A stretch of 64,000 nt of DNA from positions 68,962,001-69,026,000 of the forward strand of contig CM044877.1 in assembly GCA_024500155.1 (NCBI GenBank). Direction: 5' to 3'. Positions 1 through 10,566 of this stretch are shown in pieces. Below the pieces are notes generated by a model, which was given only the letters and a program-made list of their open reading frames with translations, was not told the DNA's origin and ran no database searches. Every line of letters starts with the position of its first letter. Position 1 is the stretch's first letter. The translations under genes and the position numbers were made by a program. The DNA is from Chenopodium formosanum. Lineage: Eukaryota; Streptophyta; Magnoliopsida; Caryophyllales; Amaranthaceae.

Positions 1-529
1 TACATATCCTGATCAAATATTGCATATCATATATACTGGAAGCATGAATTGTTTGGTGCAGCTTGCCGCACCTAATACCTTCTCTAAAAATAATTATTAG
101 TCAACGGTAAAAGGAAAAAAAAAACACAATCCAAAATCATTTTTGTAGAAACTACCCTATAAAATGATGCAAGTGTGGAGAGCATAGGGATAAATGAAAA
201 AAAGTAAAGATAAAAATTTTATGATTCTCATAAGAAAAGTTCAAATCTAATATGGATGAATAATGACTATCTAAATTTTATTTACAACTAAAATAAGTTT
301 GTTTAAATAAGTGTTTGTAAGTTAAAATTATTAGTTCAAGTATGTTACTCCATATCAAATTTTTATAAATCAAAATTAGGTGATCATAACACATCATTAA
401 AATCAAAGAATTATGATTGTAAAAATGTTTTACCGATAAAATGTAGTCGTAGTATCTTGTAATTTGTATGTTTTTTTTATTAAACAAATTAGTCAATTTA
501 TTAATAAAAAGTCATTTGCCATCTAAAAA

Positions 530-531
<2 letters not shown>
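1..531. other. AT-rich spacer, no gene seen
   Basis: I see no coding similarity here. A short imperfect hairpin around 53-80 (GGTGCAGC...GCCGCACC) resembles sequences near 2,910-2,940 and 4,060-4,070, so a remnant of the same small repeat family may lie here. Confidence 0.4.

Positions 532-579
<48 letters not shown>
532..579. repeat. (TA)n microsatellite
   Basis: Uninterrupted TA dinucleotides, about 24 units. Confidence 0.95.
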
Positions 580-582
<3 letters not shown>

Positions 583-1086
583 CAAATACATAAAATTGAA
601 TCAAATTAGGGTTTCATTCATCAAAGTTACGATCGTTGAAAAGATCTTGAAATGTGGTACATCTCTCCCACACATTGCTGGAATATTATACAGCCTTTTC
701 GAAGAGATGGTCTATTGATTTGTTGTAGCCTCAAGGATGATTTTCATCTAATTCGCTTGAACGCATTTGAAAACATGACAATTGTTGCGATCTCGAACAT
801 ATTTTTACCAAAGAACTGACAATAGGGCAAAAGATGATTACCTTTTTTTATAAACTCTAACACACAAACAAACCCTAAATATAAACTAACAAAAACTAAC
901 GAGTCCACCAGAGGTAGATGGGAGAATATCTACACTACTTGTGTAGATTTATTGAAACCTAAATTGCAAAACTAAATAAACTTAAGGGGAAAAAAGGTCG
1001 GAAATAGTTTAATTTCCGAAAAAACGAAGAAATTAGACTATTTTCGACCTAAACGAACAAGATTTTGGAGAAACCCTAAAAGAGGG

Positions 1087-1091
<5 letters not shown>
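580..1091. other. AT-rich spacer, no gene seen
   Basis: No ORF of note and no recognisable element ends. Ends at the poly(T) tract that marks the tail of the neighbouring SINE. Confidence 0.4.
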
Positions 1092-1118
<27 letters not shown>

Positions 1119-1215
1119 GGTGTTTAGAGAGCCACAAGGGCCGCAGGGTGAGAATCGATCCCGGAATCTCCTGTAATCGGGAGGGAAGCTCTAACCACTT
1201 GAGCTATTCCTCACT
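1092..1215 (-). mobile_element. tRNA-derived SINE with poly(A) tail
   Basis: On the minus strand this reads as a tRNA-like RNA polymerase III promoter: an A-box-like TAGCTCAAGTGG, then about 35 bases on a B-box-like GGATCGATTCT, followed by a tail that appears on the plus strand as a T run at 1,092-1,118. The A box is close to consensus and the B box has a few mismatches. The copy is short, about 95 bp plus tail, so it may lack the tRNA-unrelated 3' body. A clear target duplication was not found. It is not a functional tRNA: the tRNA cloverleaf does not close. Confidence 0.7.
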
Positions 1216-1260
1216 CTGTGTAATTTGTATGTTGAGAGTGCATACATTTCTTATTTGAAA

Positions 1261-1264
<4 letters not shown>

Positions 1265-1332
<68 letters not shown>
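1265..1332. repeat. (TA)n microsatellite
   Basis: About 34 TA units. Confidence 0.95.
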
Positions 1333-1335
<3 letters not shown>

Positions 1336-2723
1336 CTAGTTATAGTTTCTTACTAGCTTATTAAAAACAAATGTTATAATGTAAAATGTTGTTAAATGTT
1401 TATTAATTTAAAGTTTTATAATACTCCGTATCATCTTTATATACTTTTCATTAACATGTAATAATTTTATTTAAGGTCAAGTTTGAACATTAACAAGTGT
1501 GTTAATTTTGACTATGTTAATATTATGATATAGAGGTAACACCATTTAAGACTTACAGAAAATTAAATCATTCACTACCTTTCATTTAGAGCACATCACA
1601 CGATATAAGCAGGAGATTCCGAGAACATAAAAGCCATATGGTAATAATAGAAATGGGGAATTTTTAACCCCTTAGTCTAAATTGTATTTTTTTTGATCTA
1701 TGGCTCACATGTGGTATTTCATCAAGCCATGCCACCTAATAAATATGGAGAGAGTTCACTTCATAAAGCCTAGGTGATTCTACTTCAAGTGGGGTGGGAC
1801 TGAGGGAAACTACTTAGCGCAGTCTTATCAAATGATTAATTCTCTCTTTTTTTGAAAAATGTGATAATTTCATACGTTGTTTTGAAATTGAGTTGTACAA
1901 TTTTCAACAATTAACTTGAAATGATCCTCCTTGCTTAATCTGTTAAATTGCATAAGTCTATGAAGTCAATAAATCTCAAGGCATATCGAAATTTCTATTA
2001 AACATATACTTTTTTTTTTTTTTTGAAGCCTCTATTAACCATATACTTTGTATATTCTATCATTTCAAATTTGAAGTATGTATGTAATATATTCTAGTCA
2101 TATACATACTAAATTATATTATATGATCAAGTATAGGTGAATATTAGAAAACACACAATTCAACACCCCGTACTATATCTTCATGATTATTTTTTTTTTC
2201 TTCTGACTACTATCACATGGTTACATATTAATTCAATATTATGTATTAATTATGATTGATATGTCTTTGATTAAATTGAGTTCAGCAATAATGTTCTTTC
2301 TATTTGGTGTGACATAACTCCTAATACTAGTTACAAAATTAACCAACTTTGACTACTCGCATCCATGCGCTTTTTATTCAATTACTTGGTGGCATCCTTT
2401 TCCACCAATCAAAGGTAAGACTTTAAAATAATGGACCCACCAAAATGTACATACACTACTAGAAAAGTGGACATGTCTAATTGAGTACAATCGATCATTT
2501 GGTTGTGTCACCATTCCCATACTTGTAAGCCATGCTAGCTTGTCGAGAAATAAGCATGCTAGACTAACCAATTCAATTCAAGTACAAAAGAAAATTATGA
2601 GAGCTGTTACTTTAAATTGTGTCCTATTTATGTAAGTTGTAACATCTAAAAGTAATTCGGGCTAGATAAGACAAGGCAATCCAAATGCACCTTAAGGAGA
2701 AGAAAGAAAATGCCCTATCCAAC
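1333..2723. other. AT-rich spacer, no gene seen
   Basis: Short ORFs here show no family resemblance. No tandem array or element end was recognised. Confidence 0.4.
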
Positions 2724-2726
2724 ATA

Positions 2727-2883
2727 GGGCTTGTTCTCATTCACTGAAATGAGCTGAGCTAAACTAAACCGAACTTATTAGAGTTGAACTGACCTGAAGT
2801 GAACTGAAATGAATATTTTATAAGAAAAGGAAATTAGGAGGTGAGCTGAACTGGACTGAAAATAATCGTATGAGAACAGGCCC
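2727..2883. mobile_element. Tourist-like MITE, copy 1
   Basis: 157-bp element with terminal inverted repeats (GGGCTTGTTCTCA at left, GGGCCTGTTCTCA as reverse complement of the right end), flanked by ATA on both sides (2,724-2,726 and 2,884-2,886). The 3-bp duplication fits the PIF/Harbinger group. The interior is a run of GAACTGA/GAGCTGA-like words. A second copy of the same family is at 63,560-63,718. Confidence 0.85.
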
Positions 2884-2939
2884 ATAGTCTTGATGAACAT
2901 ACACAAACTATTGGGTGCGGTAGTCCGCACCCAATAGTT

Positions 2940-3174
2940 CGTGTGGCAACGTTAACCCTAATTGTATGATTTTCAAAGATTGCCGGAAAAGTACTCCGGG
3001 AAACTCCGCATCCATTGCAACGAAGGAGTAATCGTCGGTCAAAGATTGAATAAAGAAAATCTCATATTCAAGATTATCAAACCGTATCTCACGTATCTTA
3101 ATCGATTGAACAAAGGCCATGAAGAATCCTGAACTTATCGAATTGTTAGGGTTCTTCAATCTTTGCTTCTTCAA
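2940..3174 (-). pseudogene. CAF1 (CCR4-associated deadenylase) N-terminal fragment
   Basis: The minus-strand reading frame gives IREIRFDNLEYE, then DDYSFVAMDAEFPGVLFR, which match the N-terminus of plant CAF1 RNase D-type deadenylases, including the first acidic active-site pair in MDxEFPG. CAF1 shortens mRNA poly(A) tails in the CCR4-NOT complex. Straight after FPGVLFR the frame jumps to LKIIQLGLT, which in intact CAF1 lies about 30 residues further on, so the fragment has an internal deletion. It then runs into unrelated sequence. Intact proteins are about 270-290 residues, while about 70 are left here. The remaining catalytic residues are absent, so it cannot be an active nuclease. The likely start is MAFVQSIKIREI. 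Probably a gene piece captured by a mobile element. Confidence 0.8.
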
Positions 3175-3535
3175 TCAACAGAGAGTACTTCGTTCTTCAA
3201 TCAACATAGAGTACTCCGGCCGCGATTCGCTGGTGTAGGTCACAAGGGAGGTACAATTACAGGTTGTGGACGGTGGTTGTGATTGGTGGCAGATCTCTAC
3301 TGCTGGAGTGCGCTGGTTGATGGTGGCTATTTGGGGAGCGATTGGGGAGAAGCGGTTGATGGTGGTTGGTTAGGAGATAGTTGGGGATCAGCGGGGGTGC
3401 TGTTGTTGGTTGGGCATGTGGGGAGCAGCCGGTGGTGTTGGTGAATTGGGGGAACAGGGGAGTTGTGCCTACGTGAGTGGCCCGGTGAGGAGAAAATGAA
3501 GTAAAAATGAGTGGTGAGTGGTGGTGAAAAGAAAA

Positions 3536-4055
3536 CTAATGATGCATATCAGCCATTAGAATGAACATATCAGTCAATTGATGTCTGATATCAGTCAAAA
3601 TTAGGGACATATCGGATATTAATACAAATGTATTAGTCAACACAAGAAACATATCAGCCAACAAATGAAACATATCAGCCAACAAAGAAAACATATTATC
3701 CAACAAAAGATACATATCAGCCAACATATTGAATATACCAACCAATAAAAGGATGAAATTAGTAAACAAAAGCAACGGGTAAGCTAACAAAATAAAAACA
3801 TTAGCCTTCACAATGAAACATACAAGCCAATAATTAAACTATACATATCAGCCAACGAAATAAAGATATTAGCCAACTAAAGAAATATATTGGCCAGCTG
3901 AAGTCTAATCGGCAAACAAAAGGGACATATCAAAAAAAAATTTTAAAAAATCATATCAGCCAACAAAAGGAATAATATGTTAGCCAACATTAAAACCATA
4001 TCATCCAATAAATGAAACATATCAGCCAACACATGAAATATATCAGACAAGTCTG
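3536..4055. repeat. Degenerate 21-24-bp minisatellite
   Basis: Some 18-20 diverged units of the form ACATATCAGCCAACAAA, spaced roughly 21-24 bp apart. The minus-strand ORF across it is a translation of the repeat (ADMFxLL pattern), not a gene. Confidence 0.8.
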
Positions 4056-4840
4056 CCGCACATAATATGTGATTACCTTCTCATGAACATATTTATAGGG
4101 TTGTGAATGGATTAAGGTAACTATTAACTCATTAACAATAAGTACTAACTCACATTCATATAAGTTGAGGCGAATCCAACAAAATAACACATGACTATAT
4201 TATCTATTATAAATCAAACACAATTAATATTCAAAGTTTTAAAAGTTTGATCTATATTTTAGCTATGGGGAAAAAAATTTAAAGACAAAAGGAGTATATA
4301 TTTGCACATGATCCAATAGGGCAAATTAGAGAAAAAGTGTAAACATGTGGCGGAGTGTTAGCAAAATTGTTATTGGATTAAAGGAAAAAAGATTGTAATA
4401 TAAAGTGGGTGAACATAAAAAATGATTATATTGAAACTATGAAAAGTGAACTGATAATGTAAGAAGGTTTGGCTCGTTTTGTGTGCGGATGATCACAACT
4501 TGTGGTCACTTGTAAATAACAAAATAACCCCTATAACAGTACACTAACAAAGTAAGTCCAGTTATACTGATCAAGTAACCATATATCATACATTGACCAA
4601 GTAATCCCTTTAATACTGACAAATAACTTTTGTAGCACTGATCTTTTGAACCACCTTGCCCTCTTTGGAGGCAGGCTTCGCCTTTTTTTTTTCTGTCTCT
4701 TTTGAACCACCTTGCCCTCTTTGGAGGCGGGCTTCGTCTTTTCTATTTTTTTTCTTTTGTCTATTTCTTTTTGCCAGTTCTTTGAGCTGATCTGCCTGCA
4801 GCTCGCCTGAACATAAAGTAATTTTCAATATAATTAGTAT

Positions 4841-5488
4841 TATGTGCACCATGGTGCACCTAGAAATAGGTGCACCACGATTATACTTTTGAACATTTAG
4901 TAAAAAAAATTGAACATTTTACAAAAACTGAACATTTAGTAAAAAGAATATGAACACGTCACAAAAATTGAACACAAACATGTAATTTTAATGTTCATAT
5001 TTTATCAGAAAATGTTCATTTTGTATACATTAAATGTTCAGTTTATATTACAAAACTATTGAATTATTACGAGTCAGTTCGAAATTTGTCTGACTCGTAA
5101 TAATTCAAAAGTTGCGATTGTTCAGATTTTTTTACTAAATGTTCAAAATATTTTATTGTTCATATTTTTTTACTAAAAGTTCAAAATTATAGGCGTGGTG
5201 CATTGCGATTGTTTAGATTTTTTTACTAAATGTTCAAAATTGTGATGTTCAGATTTTTTAACTAAATGTTCAAAATTCTTGATTTTTCAGATTTCTTTTA
5301 CTAAATGTTCAAAAGTATAGGAATGATGCATTGCAATTGTTCAGATTTTTTAACTAAATGTTCAAAATTTGCGATGTTCAGATGTTTTTACTACATGTTC
5401 AAAATTTGCAATTGTTCAGATTTTTTTACTAATTGTTCAAAAGTATAGGCGTGGTGCACCTAAAAATAGGTGCACCATGGTGCATCTT
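4841..5488. mobile_element. Foldback-type element with long inverted arms
   Basis: Both ends carry a palindrome (core GCACCATGGTGC) followed by a second GGTGCACCACG motif, giving terminal inverted repeats of about 60 bp. The centre is a perfect 17-bp inverted repeat (5,061-5,077 against 5,090-5,106) with a 12-bp loop. The right arm is a tandem array of about eight units built on TGTTCAGATTTTTTTACTAA, and the left arm holds inverse versions (TGAACATTTAGTAAAA). The whole 650 bp could fold into one hairpin. No coding capacity. Confidence 0.75.
5061..5106. repeat. Central perfect 17-bp inverted repeat of the foldback element
   Basis: Stem GAATTATTACGAGTCAG against its exact reverse complement, loop 12 bases. 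Confidence 0.9.
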
Positions 5489-6220
5489 AAAATTTGCGAG
5501 TAATTTTAAACTCGTTTTCTCATAGGAAACGGGCCAGCCTCCAATCCTTTTTTTGCGCTGGACTCGAAGTTTTCGGGAGAAATACCAGGAAAGAGGTCTC
5601 GGGTTTTAATCTTGTACGTATGCTTCGACGCATCCGTCGCCCATAATCCAATCCTGTAGCTGTAGCCACCAAAATCAGAGGACATTTCTGAAAAAACTAC
5701 GGATTTACATACGAATTTGGTAGAAATCTGAGCCTCAAGGTCAGCCGCGATTTTCATATTTGAGTTTTTAACTTCAATGATTAAGAATTCTCGAAGAGCC
5801 CCCCTCTTTTTTGTTGATTTTACTTGTTTATCGTCAACTAATCTAGCTCCTGAAATATATGACATTCTTGATTCTTCCCTTAACTAGTCTTCTAGACTGG
5901 AATCATAAATGGCCCGTGTCCTCTTTGATCGTTTTTTCCTACTTTGTTCTTATAGACTGTTCCTTTCCTTCAACTATCTTTTTCGTTTTTCAACCAAATA
6001 AAAAAATAAAAAAAAAAGGTTGTTCTCCAAACTTCAAGGTTTTGCATAAAAATTTTACGAAACAGGATTTTATGTGGGTGTGATAATCATTTTAGGCTTT
6101 TTGTCCTACCAAATCAAGTATTTCCTCCTTTGTTTGCTCTTTTATTCTATTTTTACTTGAAAAACTTCCAATTTACCGAAGAGAAGGCCACTGTTTTCTT
6201 TATCAATTCCATTTGCATGT

Positions 6221-6254
6221 ACCCGGTGTACAGTATTTTTACTGTACATCGGGT
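6221..6254. repeat. Hairpin near the left end of the MULE
   Basis: ACCCGGTGTACAGT and ACTGTACATCGGGT pair across a 6-base AT loop with one mismatch. It lies where the left end of the MULE is expected, but no matching copy is obvious at the right end near 27.2 kb, so it cannot be called a terminal inverted repeat. Confidence 0.6.
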
Positions 6255-6334
6255 TTTTCTCACGTGCAACTTATTTATTGTTTTTTTTTTTTTAAATCGC
6301 GGAATTTAAAATCGCAGAATTTTATACCTAAAAA

Positions 6335-6594
6335 TCAAAAAAATGCAGAACAATGGAGGAGAGAGAAAGTGAGAAAACGCAGCTCTCGATCATCCATGGA
6401 GGAGAGAGAAAGTGAGAAATCGCAAAAATTGCAAAAAACGATCATCAATTGAGGAGAAAAAAGGTTAGAAAACGCAAAAATTGCAGAAATCGATCATCAA
6501 TCAAGGAGAAAAAAGGTGAGAAAACGCACAAATAGAAGAATTCGATCATCAATCGAGGAGAAAAAAGGTGAGAAAACTTACAAATTGCAGAAAT
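6335..6594. repeat. 52-bp tandem repeats in the transposase 5' leader
   Basis: The word CGATCATC recurs at 6,387, 6,439, 6,491, 6,543 and 6,595, an exact 52-bp period, with a more diverged unit before it. Each unit holds GGAGGAGA...GTGAGAAAA. The array ends 10 bases before the likely start codon at 6,604. Confidence 0.9.
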
Positions 6595-6969
6595 CGATCA
6601 TCAATGGAGAATTCGACTTTCGATACAACAAAATGCAGCAATCTCATTCACGAATTGCTACAAAAACAGAGGCAAGTTGAGACTGAATTTGAAATCGATT
6701 TAAATCGATCGATTATAGAAGAAGAAGAAACTTATTGTTTTGGAGATGAATTCGTACCAATATTCAACCATCCAAACAATGCAGATGAAGCAATTGATAA
6801 TGCAAATGAAGCAATTGATAATGCAGAAGACGCAATACACAATGCTGAAAATCAAGTGGTTCCTGATAAATCAATTGATTCAAATTCAGAACAAACAACC
6901 AAAACAAATGCAACTGAAGGTAATTTCTATAAATTTTTGAGATTGTATGCAAAAAAGAACCCTTTGAAT

Positions 6970-7370
6970 ACATAATTGTTACCCTTTTTATGCATAAACG
7001 TGACCTTATTTATGCCTAAATGTTACCCTCAGATTGAATGCAGAACTTTTGAGATTGCATGCAAAAAGTAACCCTTTGATTGCCTAAATGTTACCCTTTT
7101 CATGCTTAAAAGTGACCCTATTTATGCACAAATGTTACACTCATATTGTATGCTGAAAATTCAGATTGTATGCAAAAAGTAACCCTTTGAATGTCTAAAT
7201 GTTACCCTTTTCATGCTTAAAAGTGACCCTATTTATGCACAAATGTTACACTCAGATTGTATGCTGAAAATTCAAATTGTATGCAAAAAGTAACCCTTTG
7301 AATGCCTAAATGTTACCTTTTTCATGCATAAAAGTTACCCTATTTTCACACGAATGTTACCCTTTTTTTA
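6970..7370 (+). repeat. GTTACCC 22-bp repeats in 111-bp higher-order units
   Basis: In intron 1 of the transposase. Subunits such as GTTACCCTTTTCATGCTTAA are 22 bp apart. Five subunits form a unit of exactly 111 bp, with the word GTAACCCTTTGA at 7,068, 7,179 and 7,290. Confidence 0.9.
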
Positions 7371-8461
7371 TGCTGGCTATGGTTATTATCTGATTTGTTT
7401 GTATTAAATAACAGATACAAATCCAATTGATGCTTCTGGTTTAGATCTTAGAGGATCATTTGTTGGTGTGGTAAGAGAAACTTTTGAAGAAATTTTGGAA
7501 TTGTTTGAAAAACATGCTGCTATATTGGGATTTTCAATAAGAAAACATACAACTAGATTCAAACAACACACAAAAATAGTAACTGAGAAAAACTATGTGT
7601 CTTCTGCTGAGGGAAAGAGACATTCAGGTCAGAAGAAAACAAAGTTAGTTGAAATGGTTGATGAAGAGGATGTAAATGTAAAAGCAAGAAAGCCAAGACA
7701 AGTAGCCATTACAAGATCAAATTGCAAGGCATGCATAAGAGCAAAAGTGAATAAAGAAGGACAGTTTGAGGTGGTGTCTCATGTTATTCAACATAACTAC
7801 GAGCTAACAAAGCCACAGTGGCATTATTTGCATCGTTCTAAAAGAAAAATGACAGAGGAAAAAGCTGAAGCAATCAAAACAATGAAATCTTCAGGTTTAA
7901 CTACAATGGACACTTACTATTACATGGCTACAGAGGCTGGAGGAGAACAGAATGTAGGCCATAATGTTGTAGATCACCTGAATTTCTGATCAAGGTTAAG
8001 AATGGAACATATTGAGGCTGGAGATGCTCAAACTTTAGTGAACATTTTAAGTCAAGAACAATCAGAGGATCCAAACTTCTTTTTTAGAGTGAAGTTTGAC
8101 AAAGAAGGAAGAATTTGCAATATCTTTTGAAAAGATTCAATGATGCTAGAAGACTATAGGATATATGGAGATGTTCTTGTCTTTGATACAACATACAGAA
8201 CCAACATATATAATCTTATATGTGCTCCATTTGTTGGCATAAATAACCACTGGCATAATTGTATGTTTGCATGTGCTTTTATTGGGGATGAAACAACAGA
8301 TTCTTTTGTGTGGTTATTACAAACCTTCTTTAAAGCTATGGAGGATAGAAAACCAACTTCAATATTCACTGACCAGGACCAAGCAATGGCAAATGCAATT
8401 CTGGAGGTAAAAGATTTATATTGACATCTTATAGATTTGAGATCTGACAATAAAGTTTTTC

Positions 8462-8562
8462 TTTTCACATAAAAGTTACCCTTTTATCTGCATAAAGTTA
8501 TCCTTTTTAGTGCATAAAGTAACCCTTTTAACAGCATAAAGTGACCCCTTTATTTTCAATGC
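8462..8562 (+). repeat. GTTACCC repeats in intron 2 of the transposase
   Basis: About four to five 22-bp units (AGTTACCCTTTT, AGTAACCCTTTT, AGTGACCCCTTT, each followed by a GCATAAAG-like word). Confidence 0.85.
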
Positions 8563-9862
8563 AGGTGATTCCTAATACAAGGCATAGACTTTGTATATGG
8601 CATTTGGAGCAAAATGCCATAACCAGATTTGGAGCTCTTAAAAAAGACAAAGAATTCAAATTTGCATTCAACCAGTGCTTAAAGATGTGTGTGACAGAAC
8701 AAGAATTCGAAGAAAAGTGGCAGGCAATGTTGCAAAAATATGAGTTGACATAACACTCTTGGTACAAAAGAGTGTATGAGTTGAAAGACAAATGGTGTCC
8801 TGCCCTTAGTAGAGATTTCTTTTCAGCAGGAATCTTATCGTCACAAAGGAGTGAAAGCACTAATCATGCTATAGGATTCAGAGCAAGTAAAGCAACTACT
8901 TTGACAGAATTTTATACCATAATTAAGAAGACAACCAATCGTTGGAGAAGCACAGAGAAATATGATGAGTTTACCTGTAGCAAGTCAATAGCATTCACTT
9001 TATTGCCTCTCTCTAGAATGCTAAAGCATGCTGCACAGGTAAAAAGTTAACTGACAACTACATAAATTACACCTAATATATGGCAATTTAAATGAACCTA
9101 CATGATTTTGATGTACAGGTTTTCACTTTATCACTCTTTAGAGATTTTGAAGAGGAGTTTGGATACTCTATGGCATCAACTGTTCAGATGTTAGGCAGTA
9201 ATGAAGAATGCCTACTTTATCAAGTAACACTAGAAGACAAGCCGTGGTCTGCACATCAAGTAAACTATATACATGAGAGCCAAACTGTATGGTGCACTTG
9301 CAAAAATTTTGAAGCATCTGGATGGTTATGTTATCATTGCATCAGAATTCTACATTTGCATTCAGTAACAAGAATACTAGATAAGTATGTTTCAAAAAGA
9401 TGGACTAAGTTTGCAAAAACAGAGGCATGGGATAGGTTAAAGAATCAGGATCCTAAACAGCAATATATTCCATGGAGGCAAACAATGATGAGGAAATACT
9501 ACAATCTAATCTTAAAAAGTCAAGAAAATGAAGACACAAGAGCATTTATGGAAGAAAGTTTCAGAAACAGTCTTAAAATGGTGGAAGACTTACTTGCTAT
9601 TGCTGCTCAGAAAGAAAGTGCAGAAGCTGCTTCTAACATTCCTGATGTGGCAGACAACACTCAAAGCAATACTGACGTTTCTTCAGCATCGAGTACAAGC
9701 ACAAGTGTACCACAAATACTTGATCCTAAAAGGGTTGTAACAAAAGGAAGAAGCAAGAGAGAAAAAGGAGGACTTGAAAAAAGCAAGAGAAAAAGAAAAC
9801 CAGCACTGCCACCTCCAAATTCAGAATTTGGATCAAAGACACCTAACTTACGACTCTTTTAA

Positions 9863-10566
9863 GATCTTTTTTAGAACATTTTTTTTTCGAAATTAATATA
9901 CCTTGTATTGTTAAACTATTTTTCTTTTATTTTTTTACTCTATGACAAGTTTAATGAAAATGTGATTGACACTTTTATTAGCAGATGTTTAATTCTTGGA
10001 AACATCAACTTATGTTACCCTTTTAACGTATAAAAGTAACCCTTTTCATGAATAAAAGTGACCCTTTTCATGCATAAAAGTTATCCTTTATATCCACTAA
10101 AAGTTATGCTTTCTGTTAATAAAAGTTACCCCTTTTGTCAATAAAAGTTACCCTTTTCACGCATAAAAGTTACCCTATCTATCCAAAAAAGTATACCTTA
10201 TCCTTTCTATCCACTAAATCAACCTTTTCTTTGTTAATAGTTACCCTTTCTGGTAATAAAAGTTACCCCTTTTGTCAATAAAAGTTACCCTTTTCATGCA
10301 TAAAATTTACCCTATCTACCCAAAAAAGTATACCTTATCAAATATAAAAAGTAATCCTTTTTATGCCACAAAGTAACCCTTTTTATGCACAAAAGTGACC
10401 CCAAAAAACATACACAAGAACCTTTCAAATTACTTAATGTATGCACATACATCAGTATTCCAAAAGAACCAAAAACTATCCACTAAGTTTAATTACATCA
10501 TTTAACTTGATGTATATGCACAAACATTAAGTTTTTTCATTGTTCAAAAAATACTCCTAGACCTAA
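9863..10566 (+). repeat. Spacer between convergent MULE genes, filled with GTTACCC repeats
   Basis: From about 10,010 to 10,405 the spacer is an array of 20-25-bp units (AAAAGTTACCCTTTTCATGC and variants, TTACCCCTTTTGTCAAT). Transcripts from both flanking genes would end here. No ORF. Confidence 0.85.

Larger units (their letters stand above)
4610..5865 (-). pseudogene. Unrecognised two-exon gene split by a foldback element
   Basis: Exon 1 runs from 5,865 down to about 5,506 and encodes about 119 residues, starting MSYISGARLVDDKQVK and including the ordinary globular-looking stretch FSEMSSDFGGYSYRIGLWA. Exon 2 begins after the acceptor TTCAG at about 4,807 and reads GELQADQLKELAKRN followed by a very basic, Lys/Glu-rich tail with the repeated word KGKVVQK/RGQGGSK. 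The tail DNA holds a 56-bp tandem duplication starting at 4,642 and 4,698. The intron, or an insertion that now separates the halves, is filled by the foldback element at 4,841-5,488. I do not recognise a family. It may be a host gene, or cargo of a transposon, since it lies just outside the left edge of the MULE and points away from it. Whether the two halves were ever one gene is inference. Confidence 0.4.
6604..9862 (+). pseudogene. FAR1-like MULE transposase with three internal stops
   Basis: Transposase of the Mutator/FAR1 superfamily. Proposed exons: 6,604-6,919, 7,415-8,406, 8,565-9,038 and 9,119-9,862, all with GT-AG introns. Order of domains: an acidic N-terminus with an imperfect repeat (NADEAIDNANEAIDNAEDAI), a FAR1 DNA-binding zinc-cluster region (GFSIRKHTTRF to EVVSHVIQHNYEL), the RNase H-like MULE core with D in VFDTTYRTN, D in IFTDQDQAMANAI and the glutamate in SSQRSESTNHAI, and a SWIM zinc finger (CTCKNFEASGWLCYHC). 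The tail is Ser/Thr- and Lys-rich. Three in-frame stops break it: TGA 7,987-7,989, TGA 8,128-8,130 (family members have Trp in NIFW at this place) and TAA 8,751-8,753. No frameshift is needed. The start was chosen at MENSTFD, 10 bases after the 52-bp repeats. Introns 1 and 2 hold GTTACCC repeats. Confidence 0.88.

Noticed and set aside
1131..1215. Functional tRNA gene on the minus strand
   Set aside because: A and B boxes are present but acceptor and anticodon stems do not form; a SINE is the better reading.
2910..2940. Helitron 3' hairpin
   Set aside because: There is a stem, but no CTRR end follows and no TC start was found upstream.
3536..3811. ORF with repeated LADMF residues
   Set aside because: It follows the minisatellite, has no start context and no homologue I recognise.
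6335..6594. CRISPR-like regular spacing in the 52-bp, 43-bp and 170-bp arrays
   Set aside because: Whole units are repeated with no unique spacers, and the context is eukaryotic.
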